The notes under the pieces: model-generated | The model's database searches: none | What the model saw: only the letters and a program-made list of their open reading frames with translations | Told to the model about the DNA's origin: nothing | Position numbers and translations under genes: made by a program | Shown here: piece by piece, positions 18,174 through 26,795 of the stretch | Layout of the letters: every line of letters starts with the position of its first letter | Position numbering within the stretch: position 1 is the stretch's first letter | Assembly (NCBI RefSeq): GCF_900111675.1 | Contig: NZ_FOHO01000002.1 | Location: 372,001-436,000, forward strand | Direction: 5' to 3' | Length of the DNA: 64,000 bases | Source: Paracoccus homiensis | GTDB taxonomy: Bacteria > Pseudomonadota > Alphaproteobacteria > Rhodobacterales > Rhodobacteraceae

Positions 18174-18844
18174 GCGGGTATGAGTTCGACTTTGACGGCC
18201 AGCGCCTTCAGGCCCGCGCATCCGGCGCGCTGTACTGGCCTGCGCGCCGCTGGCTGGTCGTGGCCGATCTGCATCTGGGAAAATCCGAACGCATGGCCCG
18301 GCGCGGGGGCGCCCTATTACCCCCCTACGAGGTGCAGGCGACGCTGGATCGCCTGCAATCCGAGATCGCGGCGACCGATCCGGCCTGCGTGATCAGCCTG
18401 GGCGATGGGTTCGATGACGATCTGGCGCTGACCGCGCTGCCCGACGCGCTGTGCGCGCAGTTGCACGACATGGCGCGGGGGCGGGTCTGGCACTGGATCA
18501 CCGGCAATCACGATCCGGTCCCATTGCGGGTCGGCAGGCTGCCGGGGTCGGGGCTTGCCGAACTGCGCGATGGCCTGCTGTTTCGCCACGAGGCCGGGCA
18601 GGGGCCGGATGTGTCGGGTCATTATCATCCCTGTATCCGGCTTGCCGGACAGCGGCGCCGTGCCTTTCTGATCGGGCGGGATCACCTGATACTGCCCGCC
18701 TTCGGGGCCTATACCGGCGGGCTGATCGCGGATGATCCGGCGTTGACGCGGCTGATCCCGACGGGGTTGGCGGTTGCCTGCGGCGATCGCGCCATCCCGC
18801 TGCCGCTGCCTGTTTCGGGGGCGGTGCGGGGGCGCCGGGCATAG
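18170..18844 (+). CDS. pdeM: Ligase-associated endonuclease PdeM
   Basis: This is a 224-residue calcineurin-like metallophosphoesterase and the last gene of the repair operon. VADLHLGKSERMARRGG (metal ligands Asp33 and His35), SLGDGFDD, ITGNHDP and SGHYHP give the complete dimetal site. Family members of this name are endonucleases of the ligase-associated damage response. The start overlaps the helicase stop (ATGA at 18170). It is followed by a terminator that serves mainly the opposite strand. Confidence 0.92.
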   Translation: MSGYEFDFDGQRLQARASGALYWPARRWLVVADLHLGKSERMARRGGALLPPYEVQATLDRLQSEIAATDPACVISLGDGFDDDLALTALPDALCAQLHDMARGRVWHWITGNHDPVPLRVGRLPGSGLAELRDGLLFRHEAGQGPDVSGHYHPCIRLAGQRRRAFLIGRDHLILPAFGAYTGGLIADDPALTRLIPTGLAVACGDRAIPLPLPVSGAVRGRRA

Positions 18845-18851
18845 GCGCATG

Positions 18852-18881
18852 AAAAAGGCCGGCGCATCGCTGCGACCGGCC
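18852..18881 (-). terminator. Rho-independent terminator of the outer membrane protein gene
   Basis: Read on the minus strand, a GGCCGG...CCGGCC stem (18857-18862 with 18876-18881, with further internal pairing) is followed by TTTTT (18856-18852). It lies 22 bases beyond the stop of the minus-strand beta-barrel gene, in the convergent gap with pdeM. Confidence 0.85.
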
Positions 18882-18902
18882 CTTCGTGACATGTGTCAGG
18901 GA

Positions 18903-19667
18903 TCAGAAGTTGAAGTTGATACCCATCTTGACGTTCTGATGCTTCGGCGTGGCCACCGTCACGGCAGAGCTGTTCGTCGCGCTGTCGGTGAAGGTCACAT
19001 CCTCGCGGCCGAAATCGCGATACTGGTATTCGGCAAAGATCGACATGCGGTCGTTGACCTGACGTTCGACCCCAAGTCCCAGCACGTAACCCTGCGCGGT
19101 ATAGCCTTCGGTGGCCGACCCATCGCTGCCCGACAGCTTGTAGTCGAAATCACCATGGGTCACACCGGCTGCGCCGTAGATCATGGTCTGCGGGTTCACC
19201 AGATAGCCGGCCTTGAAGACCAGCGAGGCGATGTAGTTGACCGAGGATTCGACATTGCCGTCGGAGGTGGACCCATCGGCAAAGCCGAGGGTGAAATCCT
19301 CATCGGCATCGACGCTGCCGCCCTCGATGGCCAGCTCGGGGCCATAGACCCACTGGCTGCGCTGCCAGCGATACCCGGCATGCAGATCGACGGTGGGGCC
19401 CGAAATCTCGACATTGGTCAGGTCGGTGCGGCGGAAGGCGCGTTCGCCACCCTCGAAGAAGTCCAGTCCGACCTCATCATCGGCGCCGAAGGAATATCCC
19501 AGCGAAACACCGCCATAGGCGCCGCCCCAGGTGCCGACGGGGGCGGGTTCGACCGGTGCGATCGGGGTCGTGTCAACCGGCGCAACATACCCGCCGGCCT
19601 GTGCTGCGACCGGCAGAAGGGCCGCTGCAAGAACGACTGCGGGGATTGTGCACGATTTGAAACGCAT
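18903..19667 (-). CDS. Outer membrane beta-barrel protein (Omp25/31-like)
   Basis: This is a 254-residue secreted protein with a signal peptide (MRFKSCTIPAVVLAAALLPVAAQA). A short proline-rich linker (VDTTPIAPVEPAPV) is followed by alternating beta-strands starting at WGGAYGGVSLGYSFG. The last strand ends in Phe (MGINFNF), the BAM recognition signature of barrel proteins. The size fits an 8-stranded barrel of the OmpA-like/Omp25 group. A structural or adhesion role is possible, but no specific function can be assigned. Confidence 0.85.
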   Translation of the reverse strand: MRFKSCTIPAVVLAAALLPVAAQAGGYVAPVDTTPIAPVEPAPVGTWGGAYGGVSLGYSFGADDEVGLDFFEGGERAFRRTDLTNVEISGPTVDLHAGYRWQRSQWVYGPELAIEGGSVDADEDFTLGFADGSTSDGNVESSVNYIASLVFKAGYLVNPQTMIYGAAGVTHGDFDYKLSGSDGSATEGYTAQGYVLGLGVERQVNDRMSIFAEYQYRDFGREDVTFTDSATNSSAVTVATPKHQNVKMGINFNF

Positions 19668-19818
19668 TTTATTGCTTCCCTACTGAACCAAGACGGGCCG
19701 ACGGAATCGACACGAAAACCAGATACAGCATAGCACGGGGAAAGGTTGATCGCAGGTTAATCGCGTCGATGTCATCGCGTTTTCCGGGCCACAGACGCAA
19801 GAAAGCCACAGCGCACAG

Positions 19819-19848
19819 GCCGGGCGCGGGGGAAAGCCCGCGCCCGGC
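19819..19848 (-). terminator. Perfect 12-bp hairpin after the iron alcohol dehydrogenase gene
   Basis: A perfect inverted repeat (19819-19830 with 19837-19848) with a 6-base loop begins 5 bases past the stop of the last gene of the catabolic operon. No T-run follows on the minus strand, so it is either a U-less terminator or an mRNA 3'-end protector. Confidence 0.55.
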
Positions 19849-19853
19849 GGGGA

Positions 19854-20999
19854 TTACAGCACCGCCTCAAGCAGGCTGCGGATATTGGCGGCGGTCAGTT
19901 CGACCGGGTTGCCGCCGCAACTGGGATCCTTCAGCGCGCCCTCGATCAGCTTGTCCATGTCGGGGTCGGTCACGCCAAGCGCGGACATCCGTTTCGGGAT
20001 GCCGAGGCTGTCGTTGAACCCGTCGACGAAGTCGCGGAAACCGTCGAAACCGCCCTCGATCCCCAGATAGGGCGCCGCGCGGTCAAAGCGGTCGCGGATC
20101 ACCGGGGCGTTCAGGGCCAGAACGGCGGGCATGCAGACCGCGTTGGTGGTGCCATGATGGGTGTGGTGGATCGCCCCGATCGGGTGGCTGAGGGCGTGGA
20201 TCGCACCCAGCCCCTTCTGGAAGGCGACCGCCCCCATCATCGCGGCCGACATCATCTGGGCGCGGGCGTCGATATCGCCGCCATCGTGATAGGCGCGGGG
20301 CAGGTTCTCGATCACCAGGCGCATTCCTTCCAGCGCGATGCCCTGACTCATCGGGTGGTAATGCGGGCTGGAAAATGCCTCGACGCAATGGGCAAAGGCG
20401 TCCAGCCCGGTGCCCGCCGTGATGGCGCGGGGCATGCCCACGGTCAGTTCCGGGTCGCAGATCACCACCGAGGGCAGCACCCTGGGATGGAAGATGATCT
20501 TCTTTTCGTGGCTTTGCGAATTGGTGATGACCGAGGCGCGGCCGACCTCGGACCCGGTGCCCGCGGTGGTCGGCACGGCGACGATGGGCGCGATCGCGTC
20601 GCTGTCGGCGCGGGTCCACCAATCGCCGATATCCTCGAAATCCCACAGTGGGCGGGTCTGGCCGGCCATGAAGGCGACCATCTTGCCCAGATCCAGCCCG
20701 GAGCCGCCGCCAAAGGCGATCACCCCGTCATGGCCGCCCTGCCTGTAGGCCTGAACCCCGGCCGCCAGATTGACTTCGGTCGGGTTGGGATCGACCTCGG
20801 CAAAGATCGCGCGGCCAAGGCCCGCGGCCTCCATCACATCCAGCGTCGATTGGGTGACCGGCAGCGCGGCCAGCCCGCGATCGGTCACCAGAAGCGGTTT
20901 GCGGATCCCGGCCTGCGCGCAGGCCTGCGCCAGTTCGGCGATACGGCCGGGTCCGAATTTGATCGCGGTCGGATAGGACCAGTTGCCAACTAACGTCAT
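19854..20999 (-). CDS. Iron-containing (group III) alcohol dehydrogenase
   Basis: This is a 381-residue NAD(P)-dependent dehydrogenase. The NAD-binding FGGGSGLDLGK motif (about residue 95) and VPTTAGTGSEVGRASVI are typical. DAFAHCVEAFSSPHYHPM and AIHALSHPIGAIHHTHHGTTNAV supply the histidines that bind the catalytic iron. The ATG at 20999 overlaps the stop of the aldehyde dehydrogenase gene (ATGA). It is the last gene of the operon. By context it would oxidise the hydroxyl of a gamma-glutamylated amino-alcohol to an aldehyde; that substrate is inferred, not seen. Confidence 0.92.
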   Translation of the reverse strand: MTLVGNWSYPTAIKFGPGRIAELAQACAQAGIRKPLLVTDRGLAALPVTQSTLDVMEAAGLGRAIFAEVDPNPTEVNLAAGVQAYRQGGHDGVIAFGGGSGLDLGKMVAFMAGQTRPLWDFEDIGDWWTRADSDAIAPIVAVPTTAGTGSEVGRASVITNSQSHEKKIIFHPRVLPSVVICDPELTVGMPRAITAGTGLDAFAHCVEAFSSPHYHPMSQGIALEGMRLVIENLPRAYHDGGDIDARAQMMSAAMMGAVAFQKGLGAIHALSHPIGAIHHTHHGTTNAVCMPAVLALNAPVIRDRFDRAAPYLGIEGGFDGFRDFVDGFNDSLGIPKRMSALGVTDPDMDKLIEGALKDPSCGGNPVELTAANIRSLLEAVL

Positions 21000-22375
21000 C
21001 AGCTTGCCTTCTTCAGGTGATAGGATTTGGGCCGGGTCAGGTTGTGATAGCCGATCAGCGACAGCCCGCCGCCGCGACCTGTGTTCTTGCAGCCGGTCCA
21101 GCACAGCGAGGGATCAAGGTAATCCGCGCGGTTCATGAAGACGGTGCCGGTGTCCAGCCGGTCGCCCAGGGCGATGGCGCGGTCGATATCGCGGGTCCAC
21201 AGGCTGACCGTCAGGCCGAACTGGCTGTCATTCATCAGCGCCACGGCCTGATCGTCATCCCTGACCGGCATGATGCCGACGACGGGGCCAAAGCTTTCGT
21301 CGCGCATCACCCGCATGTCGTGGCTGACGTTGGTCAGGATCTGCGGTGTCAGATAGGCCGCGCCGTCATCCTCGGGGAAGGCCGGGATATGGGCAACGGC
21401 CCCGTCGGCGACGGCTTCGTCGATCTGGGCGCGGACCTCGGCGGCAAAGCGGGTATTGGCCATCGGGCCGATGGTGGTGTCGGGGTCCAGCGGATTGCCC
21501 AGCTTGTAGCCGCGCACCAGCTCGATCGCCTTGGCAAGAAAGTCGTCGAACAGGCTTTCATGGACATAGATCCGTTCGATCCCGCAGCAGCACTGGCCGG
21601 AATTGAACATCGCCCCGTCGATCAGCGTGGCAACGGCGGCGTCCAGATCGGCGTCCTCCATGACATAGCCGGGGTCCTTGCCGCCCAGTTCGGTGCCGAC
21701 GCCGGTGAAGGTGCCCGCCGCCGCCTGTTCCATCGCGGCGCCGCCCGCGACTGAGCCGGTGAAGTTCACGAAATCAAAGCTGTTGGCCGCGATCAGATCG
21801 GCGGTGGTGTCGTGGTCCAGAAACATGTTCTGGAACAGATCGGCAGGCAGGCCCGCCGACAGAAACGCATCGGCCATCCGCTCGCCGACAATAAGGGTCT
21901 GCGTGGCATGTTTCAGGATCACCGCATTGCCGGCGATCAGCGCGGGTGCAACGGTGTTGATCGCGGTCATGTAGGGATAGTTCCAGGGCGCGACGACGAA
22001 GACCACGCCATGCGGAACCCGGCGGATAAAGCGGCGAAACCCGGCATCGTCGCCGACCTCGATCGGGGCCAGACCTTCCTGCGCCAGTTCGGCCATCTTG
22101 CTGGCGCGTTCCTCGAACCCGCCGAATTCGCCGCCATAGCGGACCGGGCGGCCCATCATATGCGCCAGCTCGGGCACGATCTGATCGTTCAGCGCCCCGA
22201 CCGCCGCGACCCCTGCCAGCACCAGATCGATGCGGTCCTGCAACGGCCGCGCGGCCCAGTCGGCCTGCGCCTTGCGGGCGGCCCTGATGCGGTCGCGGGC
22301 GGCATCGAAATCGACGGTCTCTCGGGTGGCGTAAACCGACCCGTCGATGGGCGATATACAGCGCAATGCGGTCAT
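20999..22375 (-). CDS. Aldehyde dehydrogenase family protein
   Basis: This is a 458-residue NAD(P)-dependent aldehyde dehydrogenase. VVAPWNYPYMTAINTVAPAL, the NFTGSVAGG cofactor motif, TELGGKDPGYV with the general-base glutamate, and FNSGQCCCGIERIYV with the catalytic cysteine are in the usual order. RDESFGPVVGIMPV marks the C-terminal half. The ATG at 22375 overlaps the stop of the glutamine-synthetase-like gene, supporting this start over the upstream in-frame codon. It would oxidise the aldehyde produced by the next gene's alcohol dehydrogenase. Confidence 0.93.
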   Translation of the reverse strand: MTALRCISPIDGSVYATRETVDFDAARDRIRAARKAQADWAARPLQDRIDLVLAGVAAVGALNDQIVPELAHMMGRPVRYGGEFGGFEERASKMAELAQEGLAPIEVGDDAGFRRFIRRVPHGVVFVVAPWNYPYMTAINTVAPALIAGNAVILKHATQTLIVGERMADAFLSAGLPADLFQNMFLDHDTTADLIAANSFDFVNFTGSVAGGAAMEQAAAGTFTGVGTELGGKDPGYVMEDADLDAAVATLIDGAMFNSGQCCCGIERIYVHESLFDDFLAKAIELVRGYKLGNPLDPDTTIGPMANTRFAAEVRAQIDEAVADGAVAHIPAFPEDDGAAYLTPQILTNVSHDMRVMRDESFGPVVGIMPVRDDDQAVALMNDSQFGLTVSLWTRDIDRAIALGDRLDTGTVFMNRADYLDPSLCWTGCKNTGRGGGLSLIGYHNLTRPKSYHLKKAS

Positions 22376-23727
22376 GCCTGTTCCAGTCCTCTTGCGATTT
22401 CGTAGTCGGTGACCACGCGGTTGAATTCCTCGATCTCCCATTCCGCGGCGCGGGCGTAATGGGCAATGGTGTCTGCGCCGAAGGCCTGTGCCAGCATGTC
22501 CGATCCGATCAGCGCCTCGCGTGCCTCGCGCAGGCTGTGGGGGACGTGCTGGCAGGCATCATCGGCATAGGCGTCTCCTGCGAAGGGCTTGGGCAGGGGC
22601 AGTTCCTCGCGGATGCCGCGCAGCCCCGCGGCCAGCATGGCGGCGCTGGCCAGATAGGGGTTCATGTCGGCGCCCGGCAGGCGGCACTCGATGCGGATCG
22701 CCTTGGTTCCCGCGCCGCACAGGCGAAAGGCCGCGGTGCGGTTGTCGACCGACCAGACGATGCGGGTCGGCGCAAACGTGCCTTTGGCAAAGCGTTTGTA
22801 GCTGTTGATATAGGGCGCCAGAAAATAGGTGTATTCCGCCGCATAGGCGACCAGACCCGCGATGTAGTGATCCATCAGGACCGATTTGCCCAAGGGCCGG
22901 TCCGCGTCGAAGAAGGCGTTCTGTCCATCCTGCCACAGCGATTGGTGCACATGGCTGGCACTGCCGACGCGATCCTTGTGCCATTTCGGCAGAAAGCTGG
23001 CCGCCAGCCCGTGCTGATGGGCGATTTCCTTGACGCCATGCTTGGCCAGCGTGTGGTGATCCGCCGTCGCCAATGCGTCGGCATAGGTCATGTTCAGCTC
23101 TTCCTGACCGGCCTCGGCTTCGCCTTTCGAGCCTTCGATCGGCAGCCCCATCGCCCGCAGGTGATTGCGGATCGGGCGCATGACATATTCTTCCTTGCTG
23201 GTCTGGAAGATGTTGTAATCCTCGTTGTAGGTCGAGATCGGCTGAAGCCTGAAACCGCCGCGCGCGATGTCGTCATGCGTGCCTTGGAACAGAAAGAATT
23301 CCAGTTCGGTCGCGGTGATCGGTTGCAGGCCCATCCCCTGCGCCTGCGCGATCTGATCCTTCAGCATCTGGCGCGGGGCAAAGGGCACCGGCGCGTGGCT
23401 GTGATGATCCAGCACATCGCACAGGCACATCGCGGTGCCGGGCAGCCAGGGCACGATCCGCAGCGTCGTCAGATCGGGTTTCAGGGCGTAATCGCCATAG
23501 CCGCTGTGCCACGAGGTCGAGGCATAGCCGTCGGGCGTCGCCATCGCCAGATCGGTGGCCAGAAGATAGTTGCAGCAATGGGTTTCGTCGCCCGCCATCT
23601 GCAGAAAGGCTTCGGCGTGGAATCTTTTGCCCATCAGGCGGCCCTGCATGTCGATCAGGCAGGTCAGCACGGTGTCGATCGCGCCGGACTGGATCCGGGT
23701 CTTGAGGTCGTCAAACGATATGGTCAT
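22372..23727 (-). CDS. Glutamine-synthetase-family gamma-glutamyl ligase (PuuA/GMAS-like)
   Basis: This is a 451-residue type I-like glutamine synthetase homologue. The metal/substrate motif TATELEFFLF, the GEAEAGQEELNM segment, HKDRVGSASHVHQSLW (ATP region), the NSYKRFAKGTFAPTRIVWSVDNRTAAFRL motif and RIECRLPGADMNPYLASAAMLAAG are visible. The spacing matches PuuA and related enzymes that join glutamate to amines rather than ammonia. It sits inside an operon with alcohol and aldehyde dehydrogenases, a TRAP importer and an amidohydrolase, which argues for gamma-glutamylation of an imported amine. Nothing suggests a housekeeping GlnA role. Confidence 0.88.
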   Translation of the reverse strand: MTISFDDLKTRIQSGAIDTVLTCLIDMQGRLMGKRFHAEAFLQMAGDETHCCNYLLATDLAMATPDGYASTSWHSGYGDYALKPDLTTLRIVPWLPGTAMCLCDVLDHHSHAPVPFAPRQMLKDQIAQAQGMGLQPITATELEFFLFQGTHDDIARGGFRLQPISTYNEDYNIFQTSKEEYVMRPIRNHLRAMGLPIEGSKGEAEAGQEELNMTYADALATADHHTLAKHGVKEIAHQHGLAASFLPKWHKDRVGSASHVHQSLWQDGQNAFFDADRPLGKSVLMDHYIAGLVAYAAEYTYFLAPYINSYKRFAKGTFAPTRIVWSVDNRTAAFRLCGAGTKAIRIECRLPGADMNPYLASAAMLAAGLRGIREELPLPKPFAGDAYADDACQHVPHSLREAREALIGSDMLAQAFGADTIAHYARAAEWEIEEFNRVVTDYEIARGLEQA

Positions 23728-23758
23728 GTCTGTTCTCGGGACGGATGCGCGTGTCGCG

Positions 23759-23790
23759 GATGGCCCGCCCCGACAGCCGGGACGGGCCGG
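23759..23790 (-). other. Intercistronic hairpin between dctP and the glutamine-synthetase-like gene
   Basis: A GC-rich imperfect inverted repeat (GGCCCG...CGGGCC with further inner pairing) lies in the 69-base gap downstream of the binding-protein gene. Such hairpins often raise the level of the binding-protein mRNA relative to downstream genes. There is no T-run. Confidence 0.4.
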
Positions 23791-23796
23791 GGCGCC

Positions 23797-24834
23797 TTAG
23801 CTGTAGCGATAGGGACGACCGGCCTTTTTCATGTCGTCATTGTATTTGCGCAGGATCTCGACGACCTTGGCCTTGACCGGGCTTTCGGCGGCGATTTCCT
23901 CCCAGAAGGTCAGGGCGGCATCCTCGACCTGCTGCCATTCGGCGTCGGGGATGGTGGTCAGCTTCATCTTGTCGCCATTCACGCGCAACGATGCCTCGCC
24001 GCCCCAGTACCACCACTGGCGATAGTAATGCGACTGGTCGCAGCAGACCCGGAACAGCGTCTGCAGATCCTCGGGCAGTTCGTTCCAGCGATCCATATTG
24101 GCAAAGAACGACCCGGCCCACGCGCCCGAGATGTTGTTGGTCAGGAAGTAATTGGTCACATCCGCCCAGCCGACGGTGTAATCCTCGGTGATGCCCGACC
24201 AGGCGATCCCGTCCAGTTCGCCGGTCTGAACGGCAACCTCGATATCTTCCCATGGCAGGGTCACGGGCACGACGCCGAACTGGCTCATGAAGCGGCCGGC
24301 TGTCGGGAAGGTGAAGACGCGTTTGCCCTTCAGGTCCTCCAGACTGTTGATCGGGTCCTTGGTTGCGAAATGGCAGGGGTCCCATGCACCGGCGCTGATA
24401 TGCTTGACGCCGACGGCGGAATATTCCTCGTCCCAGATTTCGTTCAGGCCGTATTGGTTGAACAGCACCGGCACATCCAGCGAATAGCGCGAGGCGAAGG
24501 GGAAATAGCCGCCGAACACCGTCACATCGGTCGGCGAGGCCATGGAATCGTCATCCGACTGCACGGCGTCGATGGTGCCGCGCTGCAGGGCGCGGAACAG
24601 TTCGCCCGTGGGGACCAGCTGATCGGCGTAATACAGTTCGATATTCATGCGGTCGCCCGCGATCGTGTTGAACATCTTGATCGCCGGGTCCAGCACATGT
24701 TCGGCCAGGGCGGCGCCGGCATAGGTCTGCATCCGCCATGTGATCTTGCCTTGGGCAAGGGCGGGCGTGGCCAGCGGCGCGGCGGCCGCGCCGACGGCGG
24801 CGGTGGACAGAAACTTGCGTCTTGTCGTCTTCAT
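23797..24834 (-). CDS. dctP: TRAP transporter substrate-binding protein (DctP family), Tat-exported
   Basis: This is a 345-residue periplasmic binding protein. The twin-arginine signal TTRRKFLSTAAVGAAAAPLATPALA is followed by ITWRMQTYAGA, the start of the mature DctP/TakP fold. LEDLKGKRVFTFPTAGRFMSQFG is the conserved hinge region and contains the arginine that usually contacts a ligand carboxylate. ELDGIAWSG and the Trp/Tyr-rich C-terminal region follow. It delivers the substrate to the DctQ/DctM pair encoded upstream in the operon. The Tat signal suggests folding before export. The ligand is unknown. Confidence 0.92.
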   Translation of the reverse strand: MKTTRRKFLSTAAVGAAAAPLATPALAQGKITWRMQTYAGAALAEHVLDPAIKMFNTIAGDRMNIELYYADQLVPTGELFRALQRGTIDAVQSDDDSMASPTDVTVFGGYFPFASRYSLDVPVLFNQYGLNEIWDEEYSAVGVKHISAGAWDPCHFATKDPINSLEDLKGKRVFTFPTAGRFMSQFGVVPVTLPWEDIEVAVQTGELDGIAWSGITEDYTVGWADVTNYFLTNNISGAWAGSFFANMDRWNELPEDLQTLFRVCCDQSHYYRQWWYWGGEASLRVNGDKMKLTTIPDAEWQQVEDAALTFWEEIAAESPVKAKVVEILRKYNDDMKKAGRPYRYS

Positions 24835-24897
24835 GTCGTCGATCTCCTGTTGGTGGGTTCCATTCTTCAGGACTGCGCCTTGCGGCGTTCTTGTTGT

Positions 24898-26217
24898 TCA
24901 GTTTCCGTAGACCAGTTGCGGCAGCCACAGCGCGATCTGCGGAAAGGCCATGATGATGGCCAGCGCGATCACCATCACGCCGACGAAAGGCACGATCGAG
25001 GCATAGATGTCGCGCAGCCGGATTTCCGGCGGGGCCATGGCGCGCATCAGGAACAGGTTATAGCCGAAGGGCGGCGTCATATAGGCGATCTGGGTGGTGA
25101 TCGTGTAAAGGACGCCATACCAGATCAGGTCAAAGCCAAGGCTGCCGACCAGCGGCACGTAAAGCGGCGCGACGATGACCAGCATCGCGGTATCGTCCAG
25201 AAACGTGCCCATGACGATGAAGCTTAGCTGCATCAGGATCAGGATCACCCAGGGGCTCAGACCCAGCTGTTCGGTGAACAGGCTCTCGATCGCGCGGACC
25301 GCGCCCAGCCCGTCGAAGACCGCGCCAAAGCCAAGCGCGGCAAGGATGATCCACATGAACATGCAGGAAATCGCCAGCGTCTGTTTGACACAGCGATGCA
25401 GCAGCGCCCAGGTCATCCGCCGTTTCAGCACCGAGGCCGCCAGCGCCGCCAGAGCCCCGATGGCCGAGCTTTCGACAAGCGAGGTCCAGCCCCGCACGAA
25501 GGGCACCATCATCACCGCGAAGATGATCAGCGGCAGCGCGCCCGCGCCCAGCAGGCGGATCTTTTCGGCGCGGGTGACATCGCCCGCATCCTCGGCCACG
25601 GGACCCAGCGCGGGGTTCAGGCGGCAGCGGATCCAGATATACAGGATGAACAGCGCCGCCATCATCAGGCCCGGCACCACCCCCGCCAGCCACAGCTGAC
25701 CGACCGGCTGCCGCGCGATCATCGCGTAAAGCACCAGCACGACCGAGGGGGGCACCAGGATGCCAAGGCTGGACCCGGCCTGAATGACGCCCGTCACCAT
25801 GATCTTGTCATAGCCGCGCCGCAGCAGTTCCGGCAGCGCGATGGTCGCGCCGATCGCCATGCCCGCGACGCTGAGCCCGTTCATCGCCGAGATCAGCACC
25901 ATCAGCCCGATCGTGCCCATCGCCAGCCCGCCGCTGACATTGCCGAACCAGACATGGAACATGCGGTAAAGATCGTCGGCCAGCCGGCTTTCCGACAGCA
26001 CATAGCCCATGAAGATGAACATCGGCAGGGTCAGCAGCGGATACCATTTCATCAGCTTCATCGCCGCCGAGAACGGAATGTCCGGCCCGCCCGTGCCCCA
26101 CAGCGCCAGCGCGGCGATGGCGGCGATGGCCCCGATCGCGCCGAAGACGCGCTGTCCGGTGAACAGCATCAGCATCATCGAGCTGAACATGAAGATCGCG
26201 ATATGTTCCTGGCTCAT
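24898..26217 (-). CDS. dctM: TRAP transporter large permease (DctM)
   Basis: This is a 439-residue inner-membrane protein with about a dozen hydrophobic helices. It is the large subunit that uses a sodium or proton gradient to move substrate. Family motifs include LLTLPMFIFMGYVLSES near the N-terminus, GTIGLMVLISAMNGLSVAGMAIGA, and GSSLGILVPPSVVLVLYAMIARQPVGQLWLAG in the first half, with GTFLDDTAMLVIVAPLYVPL and YMTPPFGYNLFLMRAMAP in the second. Its start overlaps the DctQ stop by 4 bases. Confidence 0.94.
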   Translation of the reverse strand: MSQEHIAIFMFSSMMLMLFTGQRVFGAIGAIAAIAALALWGTGGPDIPFSAAMKLMKWYPLLTLPMFIFMGYVLSESRLADDLYRMFHVWFGNVSGGLAMGTIGLMVLISAMNGLSVAGMAIGATIALPELLRRGYDKIMVTGVIQAGSSLGILVPPSVVLVLYAMIARQPVGQLWLAGVVPGLMMAALFILYIWIRCRLNPALGPVAEDAGDVTRAEKIRLLGAGALPLIIFAVMMVPFVRGWTSLVESSAIGALAALAASVLKRRMTWALLHRCVKQTLAISCMFMWIILAALGFGAVFDGLGAVRAIESLFTEQLGLSPWVILILMQLSFIVMGTFLDDTAMLVIVAPLYVPLVGSLGFDLIWYGVLYTITTQIAYMTPPFGYNLFLMRAMAPPEIRLRDIYASIVPFVGVMVIALAIIMAFPQIALWLPQLVYGN

Positions 26218-26795
26218 TTATCCGCCTCAAGCGTTTTGTCGCCGCCCAGCAGCAGAATATCCTTGGCCAGTTCCGACAGGGCCTGCAGCAGCATCAGGAA
26301 GATCCCGAGGATCATGACCGCCTTGATGGGCCAGATGACCGGCTTCCATGCGGTGGGGGAATTTTCCAGCCGGCCGATTTCCTCGGCCCCGGTCACCAGA
26401 CCCGCAAAGAACCGCAGCGGCTGATCGCCCCAATAGCCAAGCGAATAGGCCGTCGATCCCAGCGCGCCATACAGAAGCACGCCCAGATAGAAGATCAGGA
26501 ACATCACGGTGACGCAATCGACCGCCGCCTTCCGCCGCGCCGACCAGTCGCCATAGAACAGGTCCATCCGCACATTGGCGCCGGTCAGGATCGCATAGGG
26601 CCCGCCCAGCATGAAATAGCCGACCATCAGGAACTGCGCCATTTCCAGCGTCCAGATCGACGGCAGGAAGAACGCCTTGGAAACCGAGGACCACAGCAGC
26701 ACCCCGATCATCGCGAACAGGCCATACATGGTGACAAGGCCGATCAGCTTGCTGATCCGGTCGATGGCATTGGCATAGGCGCGCAACAGCCTCAT
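26214..26795 (-). CDS. dctQ: TRAP transporter small permease (DctQ)
   Basis: This is a 193-residue membrane protein with four hydrophobic segments. FLPSIWTLEMAQFLMVGYFMLGGPYAILTGANVRMDLFYG matches the DctQ core, where the Glu and the R-M-D are conserved. It completes the tripartite TRAP importer with DctM and DctP. Overlaps of 4 bases with the genes on both sides show tight translational coupling. Confidence 0.93.
   Translation of the reverse strand: MRLLRAYANAIDRISKLIGLVTMYGLFAMIGVLLWSSVSKAFFLPSIWTLEMAQFLMVGYFMLGGPYAILTGANVRMDLFYGDWSARRKAAVDCVTVMFLIFYLGVLLYGALGSTAYSLGYWGDQPLRFFAGLVTGAEEIGRLENSPTAWKPVIWPIKAVMILGIFLMLLQALSELAKDILLLGGDKTLEADK

Noticed and set aside
22366..25227. Plus-strand open frame of over 950 codons opposite the ligase and TRAP binding-protein genes
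   Set aside because: It is the antisense shadow of GC-rich genes with clear families on the minus strand; the translation is rich in Arg, Gly, His and Gln and has no recognisable domain.
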